Below are positions 28,752 through 36,983 of a DNA stretch of 64,000 nucleotides, piece by piece (within the stretch, counting starts at the first letter, position 1; each line of letters opens with the position of its first letter). Position numbers and translations under genes: made by a program. The notes beneath the pieces are model-generated. The model was not told the DNA's origin, searched no databases, and was given only the letters and a program-made list of their open reading frames with translations. Source of the DNA: CAZMXI01 sp964570205 (GTDB lineage Bacteria; Planctomycetota; Phycisphaerae; Tepidisphaerales; Tepidisphaeraceae); contig CAZMXI010000002.1 in assembly GCA_964570205.1 (NCBI GenBank), positions 1-64,000 on the forward strand. Reading direction: 5' to 3'.

Positions 28752-29609
28752 ATGGAAGAGCCACAGGTGCAGATGGTGAAAGAACCGCCGGGGCTGCCGG
28801 ATCGGCCGGTCGATGGGCACAAGGGCACCTTCGGGCGTGTGCTGGTGGTGGGGGGCTCGCGTGGGATGATCGGCGCCCCGGTGCTGGCGGGGACGGCCGC
28901 TCTGAGGATGGGTTCCGGGTTGGTGCAGATCGCGGTGCCGAAATCGATCCTGAATGCTGCGATTTCGATCACGCCGGAGTTGATCGGGATTGGGTTGAAT
29001 CGATCGACCTGGAAAGAGCATCTGCTGCGTGCGGCGGATGCGGCGGATGTGATTGTGGTTGGCCCGGGCATGGGGCAGGGCCCGGAGGCGACGGAGCGGT
29101 TGCTGCAACTGGTGCGATTTGACCGGCCGATGGTCGTGGATGCGGACGGGCTGAATCTATTGGCGAAGCGTAGGACCTGGCCGACGTTCTTCACCGCGAG
29201 GGCGGTGTTGACGCCGCATCCGGGCGAGATGGCGCGGCTGGCGCGGATGCTGGGGCGATCCGATGTGCCGGCGGAGGATGAGGGCCGGCTTCGACTGGCG
29301 GCGGAGGCAGCGCGGGCCCTGGGGCAGGTGGTGGTTCTGAAGGGGCATCGAACCGTTGTGACGGATGGCTTACGGGCGTACGTAAACCACACGGGTGACA
29401 GTACTTTAGCGAAGGCCGGGAGCGGGGATATTCTCAGCGGGATGATCGGGAGTCTGCTGGGGCAGGGAATGTGCGGATTCGAGGCGGGCGCGCTGGGGGT
29501 GTGGTTGCACGGCCGGGCGGGTGAGATTGCGGGGCAGCGCGTGGGGCAGCGCAGCGCGTTGGCGCGGGATGTGGCGGCGGCGATCGGAGAGGCGATTTCG
29601 GAGCGTTGA
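28752..29609 (+). CDS. nnrD: ADP/ATP-dependent NAD(P)H-hydrate dehydratase
   Basis: This enzyme repairs damaged NAD(P)H by dehydrating the S-hydrate back to NAD(P)H. The 285-aa protein is a ribokinase-like fold of the YjeF C-terminal family: GHKGTFGRVLVVGGS, a Pro-His-Pro-Gly-Glu motif in LTPHPGEMARL, and KAGSGDILSGMIGSLLGQG with the catalytic Asp of GSGD. The YjeF N-terminal epimerase domain, often fused, is absent. It starts 2 bp after the larB stop codon and is probably co-transcribed. No sequence link to nickel-pincer synthesis is known beyond both acting on nicotinamide-type dinucleotides. Confidence 0.9.
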   Translation: MEEPQVQMVKEPPGLPDRPVDGHKGTFGRVLVVGGSRGMIGAPVLAGTAALRMGSGLVQIAVPKSILNAAISITPELIGIGLNRSTWKEHLLRAADAADVIVVGPGMGQGPEATERLLQLVRFDRPMVVDADGLNLLAKRRTWPTFFTARAVLTPHPGEMARLARMLGRSDVPAEDEGRLRLAAEAARALGQVVVLKGHRTVVTDGLRAYVNHTGDSTLAKAGSGDILSGMIGSLLGQGMCGFEAGALGVWLHGRAGEIAGQRVGQRSALARDVAAAIGEAISER

Positions 29610-29880
29610 AGAGATGCGGGCGTGGCCGGGCGACGAGGCGACGGCGAGGTGGGTTGAGGGGGCGCAGGAGCGGCGGGGGCCGACGCGGGTGCGGGTTGCG
29701 TGGCTTGCCGGGCCGCGCGGAGGGCGCGGATACGGGCCACAGGCGCCTGGTATTGCTGGGGATATGCCAGCAGGGGCGGCGGAGTGCACGGGGACATACG
29801 ACCCTCCTTTTGCAGGTTGTACGACAAGCATGCGCTAGGCCAAGCCGCACCGACGGGGTGCGGGAAGGGCTGACTGGGGT

Positions 29881-29886
29881 ATTATA
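29881..29886 (-). promoter_or_regulatory. Consensus -10 (TATAAT) on the minus strand
   Basis: A perfect TATAAT hexamer read leftward, preceded by a 17-bp spacer and a weak TTAATA, with an A/T-rich tract upstream resembling an UP element. Transcription would begin near 29874, pass a 7-bp hairpin, and reach the AAGGAGG-ATG at 29795-29808. Confidence 0.4.
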
Positions 29887-30013
29887 CACCGGAGGGTGGA
29901 CAATATTAACAAAAAAAATAAAAATTTGTTTGATATTAAAATGGGTAGGGGGCGGCGTTCGAAGTGTTATCCGGCGTCGGGGTTGGGGCGGCTTATGCGA
30001 AGGATGTTGGGTC

Positions 30014-30022
30014 TGGTAGAAT
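30014..30022 (+). promoter_or_regulatory. Extended -10 promoter of recG, leaderless layout
   Basis: TGG-TAGAAT (hexamer 30017-30022) lies 6 nt before the recG ATG. The TGn extension can compensate for the poor -35. The predicted transcript starts at or beside the start codon. The intervening AGGGGA is too close to the ATG for a normal Shine-Dalgarno. Confidence 0.4.
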
Positions 30023-30028
30023 AGGGGA

Positions 30029-32122
30029 ATGAAGCCATCGGCCGGGGATACTGATACCCATGAATCCGCCGCCAGGGGCATGGAGACGCTGGAGGGGGTG
30101 GGGCCGGCGAGGGCGCGCGAGTTTCGGGCGATTGGGGTGCATCACCTTGGGGACCTGCTGGAGTACTTTCCGCGGACCTATCAGCATGAAAGGGCGGAGC
30201 AGCCGATCGGCCAGCTTCGGCCGGAGCTGATCCAGATTGCGCGGGGGGAGGTGGTGGCGGTGGATTATTTTCCGCGGCCGCGACCGAGGTTCGAGGCGAC
30301 GCTGGAGGATCCTTCGGGGAAGCTGGCGGTGACGTGGTTCAACGGGCATTACCTTCGGACAAGGATTCATCCGGGGCAGATTCTCCGCGTACAGGGGAAG
30401 GTTCGGATTTTCCGCGGGATTCCGCAGATGGCGCAGCCGAAATGGGAGGTGATCGAGCCAGACGCCCCGCTGGTGGGGGAGGACATGATCCGGGCGGTGT
30501 ACCCAGCGACGGCGAAGCTGAGCAGCCTGTACATCTGGAAGACGATCGACCGGCACATCGACGCGGCGCTGGCCGGGGTCGAGGAATGGTTTGAGCCGGA
30601 GTTGTTGCGGAAGCGGGGGCTGGTCGGACGCCGCGAGGCATATCGGGCGATTCATCAGCCGACGCGGTGGGGCGAAGCGCTGGCGGCGCGGAAGCGGCTG
30701 GTTTATGACGAACTGATGCTGCTGCAACTGGGGCTGGCGCTAAGCCGGCGGTTTCGCTCGGGTCGTCTGACCGCGCCTCGCATGGTGATCGACAAGCTGC
30801 TGGACGAGCGCATCCGGCGGCGGTTTCCGTTCGAGCTGACGGGGGCGCAGCACCGAGCGGTATGGCAGATCGTGGCGGATTTGCAGAAGACGGAGCCGAT
30901 GAGCCGGCTGCTGCAGGGGGATGTGGGCAGCGGGAAGACGGTGGTGGCGCTATACGCAATGCTGGTGGCGGTGGCGAACAAGCTGCAAAGCGCGATCCTG
31001 GCGCCGACGGAGGTTCTGGCGGAGCAGCATTACCTGACGCTGTCGAACCTGCTCAAGGATTCGAGCGTCAGCATCGAGCTATTCACGCAGCGGACGCGGC
31101 GGGAGAGCAAGGGGGCGCTGCTGAAGCACCTGGCGGACGGGCGGATTCACCTGGCGATCGGCACGCAGGCGCTGCTGCAGGAGGATGTGGAGTTCGCGAA
31201 CCTGGGGCTGGTGGTGGTGGATGAGCAGCACAAGCTGGGCGTTCGTCAGCGGGCGTCGCTGAAGGGCAAGGGATACGCGCCGCATTACCTGGTGATGACG
31301 GCGACGCCGATCCCGCGGACGCTGGCGCTGTCCTATTTCGCCGATTTCGATGTGACGACGATCGACGAACTGCCGCCGGGTAGGCAGCCGATCCGGACGC
31401 GGTGGTTGCGGAACGATGATTCGACTGAGGCGTTCCGGTTCATCCGCGAACAGGTGGTGAAGGGAAGGCAGGCGTACATCGTCGTGCCGCAGATCGAGGA
31501 TGACGGGCTGGATGAGGCCAGGAGCGTGAAGGCGGAGTTTGAGCGGCTGGGGAAGGGGCCGCTGGCGGGGCTTCGGCTGGCGATGCTTCACGGGCAGATG
31601 TCGACGGCGGAGAAGCAGGGGTGCATGGGGGAGTTCCGGGCGGGAAGAGTGGATGCGCTGATCGCGACGACGGTGATCGAGGTGGGCATTGATGTGCCGA
31701 ACGCGACGGTGATGGTGATCGAGGATGCGGATCGATTCGGGCTGTCGCAGCTTCATCAGCTTCGCGGGCGGGTGGGGCGCGGGGCGGAACTGTCGCACTG
31801 CCTGCTGGTGGCGGACGCGACGAGCGAGGAGGCGGCACAGCGGCTGCGCGTTCTGACGGAGACGGGGGATGGCTTTGCGATTGCCGAGGCGGACCTGCGG
31901 CTGCGGGGCCCGGGCGAGTTTTTCGGCACGCGACAGCATGGGTTGCCGCAGTTCAAACTGGCGGACATCACGCAGGAGATTGAGCTGCTGCACCTTGCCA
32001 AGGAGGATGCGCTGGCGCTGCTGGAGCGGGATGCGAACCTGTCGCAGGCCGGGCATCGGCCGCTGCGCGAGGCGATCATCCGGCAGTTCGGGCCGTCGCT
32101 GGGTCTGGCGCAGGTGGGCTGA
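30029..32122 (+). CDS. recG: ATP-dependent DNA helicase RecG
   Basis: This helicase regresses stalled replication forks and branch-migrates Holliday junctions. The 697-aa product has the N-terminal wedge/OB region (about residues 60-220). Helicase motifs follow: TGAQHRAVWQI, GDVGSGKTVVAL (Walker A), VVDEQHKLGVRQR (motif II; most RecG have Arg-Phe where this has Lys-Leu), TATPIPRTLAL, and ATTVIEVGIDVPNAT. Then come QLHQLRGRVGRG and the C-terminal TRG region with LRLRGPGEFFGTRQ-HG. The length matches the family. It is convergent with the NtrC-like gene, with only 6 bp between the stops. Confidence 0.95.
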   Translation: MKPSAGDTDTHESAARGMETLEGVGPARAREFRAIGVHHLGDLLEYFPRTYQHERAEQPIGQLRPELIQIARGEVVAVDYFPRPRPRFEATLEDPSGKLAVTWFNGHYLRTRIHPGQILRVQGKVRIFRGIPQMAQPKWEVIEPDAPLVGEDMIRAVYPATAKLSSLYIWKTIDRHIDAALAGVEEWFEPELLRKRGLVGRREAYRAIHQPTRWGEALAARKRLVYDELMLLQLGLALSRRFRSGRLTAPRMVIDKLLDERIRRRFPFELTGAQHRAVWQIVADLQKTEPMSRLLQGDVGSGKTVVALYAMLVAVANKLQSAILAPTEVLAEQHYLTLSNLLKDSSVSIELFTQRTRRESKGALLKHLADGRIHLAIGTQALLQEDVEFANLGLVVVDEQHKLGVRQRASLKGKGYAPHYLVMTATPIPRTLALSYFADFDVTTIDELPPGRQPIRTRWLRNDDSTEAFRFIREQVVKGRQAYIVVPQIEDDGLDEARSVKAEFERLGKGPLAGLRLAMLHGQMSTAEKQGCMGEFRAGRVDALIATTVIEVGIDVPNATVMVIEDADRFGLSQLHQLRGRVGRGAELSHCLLVADATSEEAAQRLRVLTETGDGFAIAEADLRLRGPGEFFGTRQHGLPQFKLADITQEIELLHLAKEDALALLERDANLSQAGHRPLREAIIRQFGPSLGLAQVG

Positions 32123-32128
32123 GCGGGT

Positions 32129-33502
32129 TCAGTTGGCGACGACCTCGCCCTCGCCGAGGTTCTTGGGGATGGCGAACTCATCGAGCTTGCGGTAGAGGCT
32201 GGAGACGCCGATGCCCAGGGACTTGGCGGTTTCGACCTTGTCGTAGGCGTGCTTCTTGAGGCTGCACAGGATGTGCTGGCGCTCGAACTGGCGGAGGGCT
32301 TCTTTGAGGTCTTCGCTGACGTCGTCGCTCATGCCCTCGGTGCTGAAGGGCATATCCTCGACGCCGATCTGCCGGCCTTCGGCGAAGATGACAGCGCGTT
32401 CGATGACATTTTCGAGCTCTCGCACATTGCCGCGCCATTCATGATTGAGGAGGGCTCGCATAGCGCCGTTGGTGACGCCGTGGACGTTCTTGTTGAGCTC
32501 GCGGATGTACTTCTCGAGGAAATGGTGGGCCAGGAGGGGGATGTCCTCCTTGCGGTGGCGGAGTGGAGGTAGCTGGAGCTTGACGACGTTAAGCCTGAAG
32601 AGCAGATCCTCGCGAAACTCGCCTTTCTGGACCATTTTCTCGAGGTCCTGATTCGAGGCGGCGATGATGCGGACGTCGATCTGGCGCGGATGGGTGTCGC
32701 CGACGGGGACGACGACCTTTTCTTCCAGGACGCGCAGGAGAGAGCTCTGTACGTTGATGGGGAGGGTGGATATCTCGTCGAGAAAGAGGGTTCCGCCATT
32801 GGCGGCCTCGAAATAGCCGATCTTGTCGCGCATGGCGCCGGTGAATGCGCCTCGACGGTAGCCGAAGAGTTCGGATTCGATGAGGCTATCGGGAATCGCG
32901 CCGCAGTTGACGGCCACAAAGGGCTTGGTTCGGGTGATGCCGTTGAAGTGGATGGCCCGGGCGAACAGTTCCTTGCCGGTGCCGGATTCGCCGATGATGA
33001 GCACGTTGCTCTTGACCGTGGAGAGCTTGCGCACGGTGTCGAAGAGCTTTTCCATGGACTTGCTGGTGCCCACGAGGTTGTGGAAGGTGCTTTCGGCGGC
33101 AAGCTGTTCGGTGATGACGCGCTGGTTCTGGGCGATTTCGCGGTAGTCCAGGGCGCGGCGGACTTTCATGAGGACATCGTCAAACTGGACGGGTTTGAGG
33201 AGGTAATCATAGGCGCCAGCGCGCATCGCCGCGACGGCGCTTTCGACGGTGCCGTAGGCGGTGAGCATCAGGACGGGTGTTTCGGGAAGCGTCTTCTGGA
33301 GGTGACCGAGAAGGGTGATGCCATCCATCTCAGGCATGCGCACGTCGGAGAGGACCAGGTCGACGGGGGTCTGGATGACCATGTCATAGGCGGCCTGGCC
33401 ATTGGGGGCCTGGAGAATGGCGTAGCCCTCTTCGGCGAGGAGCTCGGCGAGGGATTCGCGGAGCACCGTCTCATCTTCGACGATCAGGATGGTTTTCGAC
33501 AT
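32129..33502 (-). CDS. Sigma-54-dependent response regulator, NtrC family
   Basis: A two-component activator of sigma54 promoters. The 457-aa product has a receiver domain (residues 1-120, phosphoacceptor Asp53, Lys103), then an AAA+ domain with Walker A GESGTGKE (171-178) and an intact GAFTGA loop for sigma54 contact. An R-finger region and a C-terminal Fis-type helix-turn-helix with ETAKSLGIGVSSLYRKLDE follow. No histidine kinase is adjacent. The gene follows the radical SAM gene by 12 bp on the same strand, with AAGGGA before its ATG, so it may be co-transcribed with the heme genes. Its target genes are not evident, and no -24/-12 promoter was recognised here. Confidence 0.9.
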   Translation of the reverse strand: MSKTILIVEDETVLRESLAELLAEEGYAILQAPNGQAAYDMVIQTPVDLVLSDVRMPEMDGITLLGHLQKTLPETPVLMLTAYGTVESAVAAMRAGAYDYLLKPVQFDDVLMKVRRALDYREIAQNQRVITEQLAAESTFHNLVGTSKSMEKLFDTVRKLSTVKSNVLIIGESGTGKELFARAIHFNGITRTKPFVAVNCGAIPDSLIESELFGYRRGAFTGAMRDKIGYFEAANGGTLFLDEISTLPINVQSSLLRVLEEKVVVPVGDTHPRQIDVRIIAASNQDLEKMVQKGEFREDLLFRLNVVKLQLPPLRHRKEDIPLLAHHFLEKYIRELNKNVHGVTNGAMRALLNHEWRGNVRELENVIERAVIFAEGRQIGVEDMPFSTEGMSDDVSEDLKEALRQFERQHILCSLKKHAYDKVETAKSLGIGVSSLYRKLDEFAIPKNLGEGEVVAN

Positions 33503-33514
33503 GGTCGTCCCTTG

Positions 33515-34774
33515 TCACAGGCGGCAGAGGTCATCGGCGGACAGGGGGTGTCCGGGATCGGCGATGATGGGCTCGCCGGCGATCTCATCGTCGGTCAGAT
33601 AGCAGCCGGGATCGGCGGCCCAGGGATCGCCGGTGCTGATTTCGGCCCTTGCCCGCAGCGATCCGCCGCAAATCTGCTTGAAGCGGCAGGTCGCGCAGCG
33701 TCCCTTGAGCAGGGGCAGGCGGTCTTTGAGGCCGGCCATGATGGGGTCGGCGACATCCTGCCAGATGTCGGAAAACCGCCGCTGCTTGACGTTGCCGAAC
33801 GACCGGAACATGGAGAACTGGTCGGCGTGCACCTCGCCGTTGAAATCGATGTTGGCGATGCCGACGCCGCTGGAATAGCGTCCGCCGCCGTTCCATTTGA
33901 GCATGTCGAGCACCTGGGCGGCGCGGGGGTGGTCCTCGCGGAGCATGCGCAGGTAGAGGTAAGGGCCATCGCAGTGGTTGTCGACGGTGAGTATCTCGAC
34001 GCGCTTGCCGCGGTCGATGAGGTCTTTCGTGCGGTCGAAGATGGTGTCGATGGCGGAACGGGCCTGGAGGGGCGTCAGGGCGGAGAGGTCCTTTCCGCGG
34101 CCGGCGGGGCAGAGGTGGTAGAAGCAGGCGCGGTCGATCTTCTCGGCCTCGATGAAGTCGAAGAGCTTGTCGAGGTTCTGGGCGGTGTGGCGCGTGAGGG
34201 TGAGGCGAAGGCCGACCTTCTGGCCGGCCTCAACGCAATGGCGGAAGCCCTGCATGGTGCGTTGGAAGGCCCCGGGGACGCCACGGAACTCATCGTGGAC
34301 GGCGGGGATGGCGCTGTCGAGGCTGATGCCGATGTAGGCGAACTTGAGGTCGACGAACCTGCGGGCGATGTCGGGATCGATGAGCGTGCCGTTGGTGGAG
34401 AGGACCACGTGCAGCCCCAGGCCGCGGGCGTAATCGGCCAGGTCGAACAGGTCCTTGCGGACCAGCGGCTCGCCGCCGGAAAAGAGCACGGCGGGGACCT
34501 TGAACTCGGCGAGGTCCTGGAGGACGGTCTTGCACTGATCCGTCGTCAGCTCATCGGGGTACTTGATGGCCTCGGAATTGGTGTAGCAGTGGACGCACTT
34601 GAGATTGCAGGTGCGGGTGAGGTTCCAGACGACGATGGGGCGGCGGTCCTTGGCGGCCTTGGCGACGGCCATACGCTGGTGGGGGGGCGGATCAATCTGT
34701 GTGATCTTCCGGCCATAACGGTGCGGCGTGGAGGGCGTTTCCAGCCCGCCATACAGAACACTCACATCAATCAT
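33515..34774 (-). CDS. Radical SAM heme-biosynthesis enzyme, AhbC/NirJ family
   Basis: The 419-aa product has the radical SAM CxxxCxxC (Cys56, Cys60, Cys63 in TCNLKCVHCY), the FSGGEPL motif, and a SPASM-like C-terminal cluster region (CATCRFKQICGG and a later Cys). The N-terminus MIDVSVLYGGLETP with HRYGR resembles AhbC and NirJ. AhbC removes two acetate side chains from 12,18-didecarboxysiroheme to give Fe-coproporphyrin III; NirJ acts in heme d1 synthesis. The adjacent fused AhbA-AhbB decarboxylase makes AhbC the likelier role; AhbD is the other candidate. AAGGAG precedes the ATG. Confidence 0.7.
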   Translation of the reverse strand: MIDVSVLYGGLETPSTPHRYGRKITQIDPPPHQRMAVAKAAKDRRPIVVWNLTRTCNLKCVHCYTNSEAIKYPDELTTDQCKTVLQDLAEFKVPAVLFSGGEPLVRKDLFDLADYARGLGLHVVLSTNGTLIDPDIARRFVDLKFAYIGISLDSAIPAVHDEFRGVPGAFQRTMQGFRHCVEAGQKVGLRLTLTRHTAQNLDKLFDFIEAEKIDRACFYHLCPAGRGKDLSALTPLQARSAIDTIFDRTKDLIDRGKRVEILTVDNHCDGPYLYLRMLREDHPRAAQVLDMLKWNGGGRYSSGVGIANIDFNGEVHADQFSMFRSFGNVKQRRFSDIWQDVADPIMAGLKDRLPLLKGRCATCRFKQICGGSLRARAEISTGDPWAADPGCYLTDDEIAGEPIIADPGHPLSADDLCRL

Positions 34775-35016
34775 GAACGACTCCTTGGCATCATTGTAAT
34801 CCGCACCGACTACCGCTTGTATGCCGACTCACACATTCCCTGGCCCGGGAGAGGTCGGGCCAGGCGGATATAACACATCGGCCGTACGGATTCTAGGCGA
34901 GCCAAGCCGGTGCGGCTGCCCGGCCGGGCCGATCATCGACGAGGCCGCCGGCATGGGTCACACGATCTCCGGCGGGGCCGTCTTGTGGCTGTTGTCGGCC
35001 GGCGGTTCGGGAGCGT
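34775..35016. other. Intergenic region between the two heme genes
   Basis: A 242-bp gap between the AhbA-AhbB-like stop and the radical SAM start, both on the minus strand. It contains TACAAT 18 bp before the radical SAM ATG region, which might be a secondary -10, but no good -35. A GC-rich stretch contains several short inverted repeats. No coding sequence is credible. Confidence 0.3.
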
Positions 35017-36066
35017 TCAGGTGGAGACAACGGACTGTTCCCAGGTTTCGTTGTCGTGCTCGAAGTACTGCACGCGCGTCTTCTTGAACTCTTTGGTGGA
35101 GTACAGAGCGGCATACTCGCTGACGCCGGTGGCCTTGGAGATGTCCGCCAGGACGGCGTTGCACGCTTCTTCGCTGACCGCGTGGACCATGGTGAAGAGG
35201 TTATAGGGCCAATCTTCATAGGTTGGGCGCAGGTAGCAGTGGCTGACGGCCGAGAAGCCGGCGGCTATCCGGCCAAACTCATCCTGTTGAGGGGCTGCGA
35301 CCACCCATACGCCCATCGCGTTGGCCGAGAACCCGACTTCGCGATGCTTCAGGACAGCGCTGAACCGCCGCATCTGGCTGCGGGCCTTGTATGCCTGCGC
35401 CGCGTGAAGCAATTCCGGCACGCTGACGCCCGCCTGGATGGCCCACTGCTCATACGGCCGGGGCACGATGGGCAGGTCCTGTTGAAGCACGCGGATCATG
35501 CGCTTGTCCGCCTCGGTGATCTCGAACGCGAGTGCTTGCTGGCGGTCTTTCTCAGTGAACTGCGGGGCGCGGGCGGGGGGCTGGTCGGAGTCGCCGCCGA
35601 TGTCCAGCTTTACGCCGATCTTAAAGAGCTTCAGGGTGGGCATCAGTCGGGTGGCGAGGGCGCCGCTCTGGCGGTGGAGAACATCGACCGTGCCCTGAAG
35701 CCCGAGCCGGCTATCGGGCGGGACGGCCAGCGTATACCACAGGTTATAAGCGTGAGTGCGGCGGTAATTATGCGAGACGCCGGGGTGGCGGTTGATGATG
35801 GCAGCCGCCTGCTCCAGGCGGGAGTCGTCGATGCGACCGGCCACGAGCGTGCTCTGATACCCCAGGGCCTTGGAATCGAAAATAGCGCTGATCTGGCGGA
35901 TGACCGGGCGGGGCGGGGATTTGAGCTGGCCAATCCGCCGAAGGACCTCGCCTTCATCCACGCCAAGTGATCGGCCGAGATCGGCGAACGGCCTCTCGAC
36001 CAGCGGGACTTCGGTCTGAATCAAATTAAGCAGGCGCGTGTCAAGGCTGTCGAGCGTTCGGGCCAT
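35017..36066 (-). CDS. Fused AhbA-AhbB siroheme decarboxylase (Lrp/AsnC-like tandem)
   Basis: A 349-aa protein made of two related Lrp/AsnC-like units. Each has a winged-helix-like segment followed by an alpha/beta effector-type domain. Unit 1 (about residues 1-155) includes SHNYRRTHAYNLWYTLAV. Unit 2 (about 180-335) includes SHCYLRPTYEDWPYNLFTMVH. These are the patterns of NirD/NirL/NirG/NirH and of AhbA/AhbB. AhbA and AhbB form the siroheme decarboxylase that starts alternative heme synthesis; they are separate genes in Desulfovibrio. Fused NirDL forms occur in denitrifiers, so a heme d1 role is the alternative, but no cd1 nitrite reductase is in the window. Confidence 0.75.
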   Translation of the reverse strand: MARTLDSLDTRLLNLIQTEVPLVERPFADLGRSLGVDEGEVLRRIGQLKSPPRPVIRQISAIFDSKALGYQSTLVAGRIDDSRLEQAAAIINRHPGVSHNYRRTHAYNLWYTLAVPPDSRLGLQGTVDVLHRQSGALATRLMPTLKLFKIGVKLDIGGDSDQPPARAPQFTEKDRQQALAFEITEADKRMIRVLQQDLPIVPRPYEQWAIQAGVSVPELLHAAQAYKARSQMRRFSAVLKHREVGFSANAMGVWVVAAPQQDEFGRIAAGFSAVSHCYLRPTYEDWPYNLFTMVHAVSEEACNAVLADISKATGVSEYAALYSTKEFKKTRVQYFEHDNETWEQSVVST

Positions 36067-36118
36067 GTCGGATTACCCCGTAAACCAGCGAAGAAGCAAC
36101 CCAGGAACGAGTTGGCGG

Positions 36119-36146
36119 ATTATAGGCTGGACCTGGCATAAGCCAA
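36119..36146 (-). promoter_or_regulatory. Promoter of the siroheme-dependent heme genes
   Basis: On the minus strand TTGGCT (36141-36146), 16 bp and a perfect TATAAT (36119-36124). It lies 52 bp before the AhbA-AhbB-like ATG and would drive that gene, and perhaps the radical SAM and NtrC-like genes. It is divergent from the methyltransferase promoter. Confidence 0.6.
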
Positions 36147-36175
36147 GCGGAGGCCGTCGGCTTCGGACGTATTCG

Positions 36176-36184
36176 TGATATAGT
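36176..36184 (+). promoter_or_regulatory. Extended -10 promoter of the methyltransferase gene, leaderless layout
   Basis: TGA-TATAGT (hexamer 36179-36184) followed by 7 nt and the ATG. The TGn extension is present and there is no clear -35. No Shine-Dalgarno lies between the hexamer and the start codon. Confidence 0.45.
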
Positions 36185-36191
36185 CGCGGGC

Positions 36192-36962
36192 ATGCGATAT
36201 CGGGCCGTGGCGGACTATTACGATTCCGAGTACGCGCATCTGGAGATGCTCCAGTGCGACGTGCCATTCTTCCTGAAACACACCCGACATCGCCAGAGCA
36301 TCCTGGAGATCGCCGCGGGAACGGGCCGGGCGGCCATTCCCCTGGCGCAGGCGGGACATCGCGTCGTGGGCATCGACAGTGATCGGCACATGCTCAGGAT
36401 CGCCCACCGCAAGCGAGAGAGCGTGGGATTGAGGCAACGCCAGCTTGACCTGCTTGCCGGCGACATGCGGGGCTTTGATCTGGGTCGCAAGTTCGACTGG
36501 GTGTGCCTGTTCTTCAACACGTTTCTGTTGCTAACGACGCTGAAGGAACAGGACCGCGCGCTCCAGGCTTTCCGCAGGCATCTGAAGCCGCGCGGCCGGT
36601 TCTGGCTGGATATTTTTCAGCCCAACCTGGCGCTACTGGCCCAGGAATCATCGGTGGATCTGGAGCCCTGTGTCTTCCACGTGCCGCACCTGGACCGCAC
36701 CGTCTACCGGTCTACGGATGTGCGGCGCGATCCGAGCTGGCAGGTGCAGAACGTCATGTACCATTACCGCTGGTTTGATTCACGCGGCATGGAACACCAC
36801 GAGTCGTTGTCGTTCGACCTGACCTTTTTGTTTCCCCGCGAGCTGCAACTGCTGATCGAGCGGAACGGCATGGAGGTTGAGCGGATGTACGGCGACCACG
36901 ACGGCACGGAACTGAACGCCGATTCGCCCAGGATCATCGCATGTTGTCGATTGCGGACTTGA
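36192..36962 (+). CDS. Class I SAM-dependent methyltransferase
   Basis: A 256-aa protein with a Rossmann-type methyltransferase fold. Motif I is ILEIAAGTGRAAIPLAQ (about residues 37-53), the acidic ribose contact is in VVGIDSDRHML, and motif IV-like WVCLFFNTFLLL follows. It lacks features that would assign a substrate; the closest general group is small-molecule or unassigned methyltransferases (Methyltransf_25/11 type). It is divergent from the heme genes and convergent with the beta-propeller gene, 21 bp away. Confidence 0.75.
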   Translation: MRYRAVADYYDSEYAHLEMLQCDVPFFLKHTRHRQSILEIAAGTGRAAIPLAQAGHRVVGIDSDRHMLRIAHRKRESVGLRQRQLDLLAGDMRGFDLGRKFDWVCLFFNTFLLLTTLKEQDRALQAFRRHLKPRGRFWLDIFQPNLALLAQESSVDLEPCVFHVPHLDRTVYRSTDVRRDPSWQVQNVMYHYRWFDSRGMEHHESLSFDLTFLFPRELQLLIERNGMEVERMYGDHDGTELNADSPRIIACCRLRT

Positions 36963-36983
36963 CAGACCGCAGCACCCGCAGGG

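Larger units (their letters stand above)
29610..30028. other. Intergenic region with a minus-strand initiation site
   Basis: A 419-bp gap between nnrD and recG. It holds an A/T-rich tract (about 29908-29946), unusual in this GC-rich sequence, and a 7-bp hairpin (arms 29845-29851 and 29857-29863). On the minus strand there is a perfect TATAAT (29881-29886). It is followed about 75 nt on by AAGGAGG (29802-29808) and an ATG at 29795-29797. That start opens a Pro/Ala-rich frame running toward and antisense to nnrD without an early stop. Whether this is a real small gene is unclear; no product is claimed. Confidence 0.35.

Noticed and set aside
25721..29827. Minus-strand open frame of 1,368 codons
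   Set aside because: It is antisense to nnrD, larB and the SNF2 gene, all of which have full family motifs. The open frame is a by-product of high GC at third positions. Only its first about 70 codons, with promoter and Shine-Dalgarno, are kept as a question.
32690..34873. Plus-strand open frame of 727 codons
   Set aside because: Antisense to the NtrC-type regulator and the radical SAM gene, Gly/Asp/Val-rich without domains; a shadow frame.
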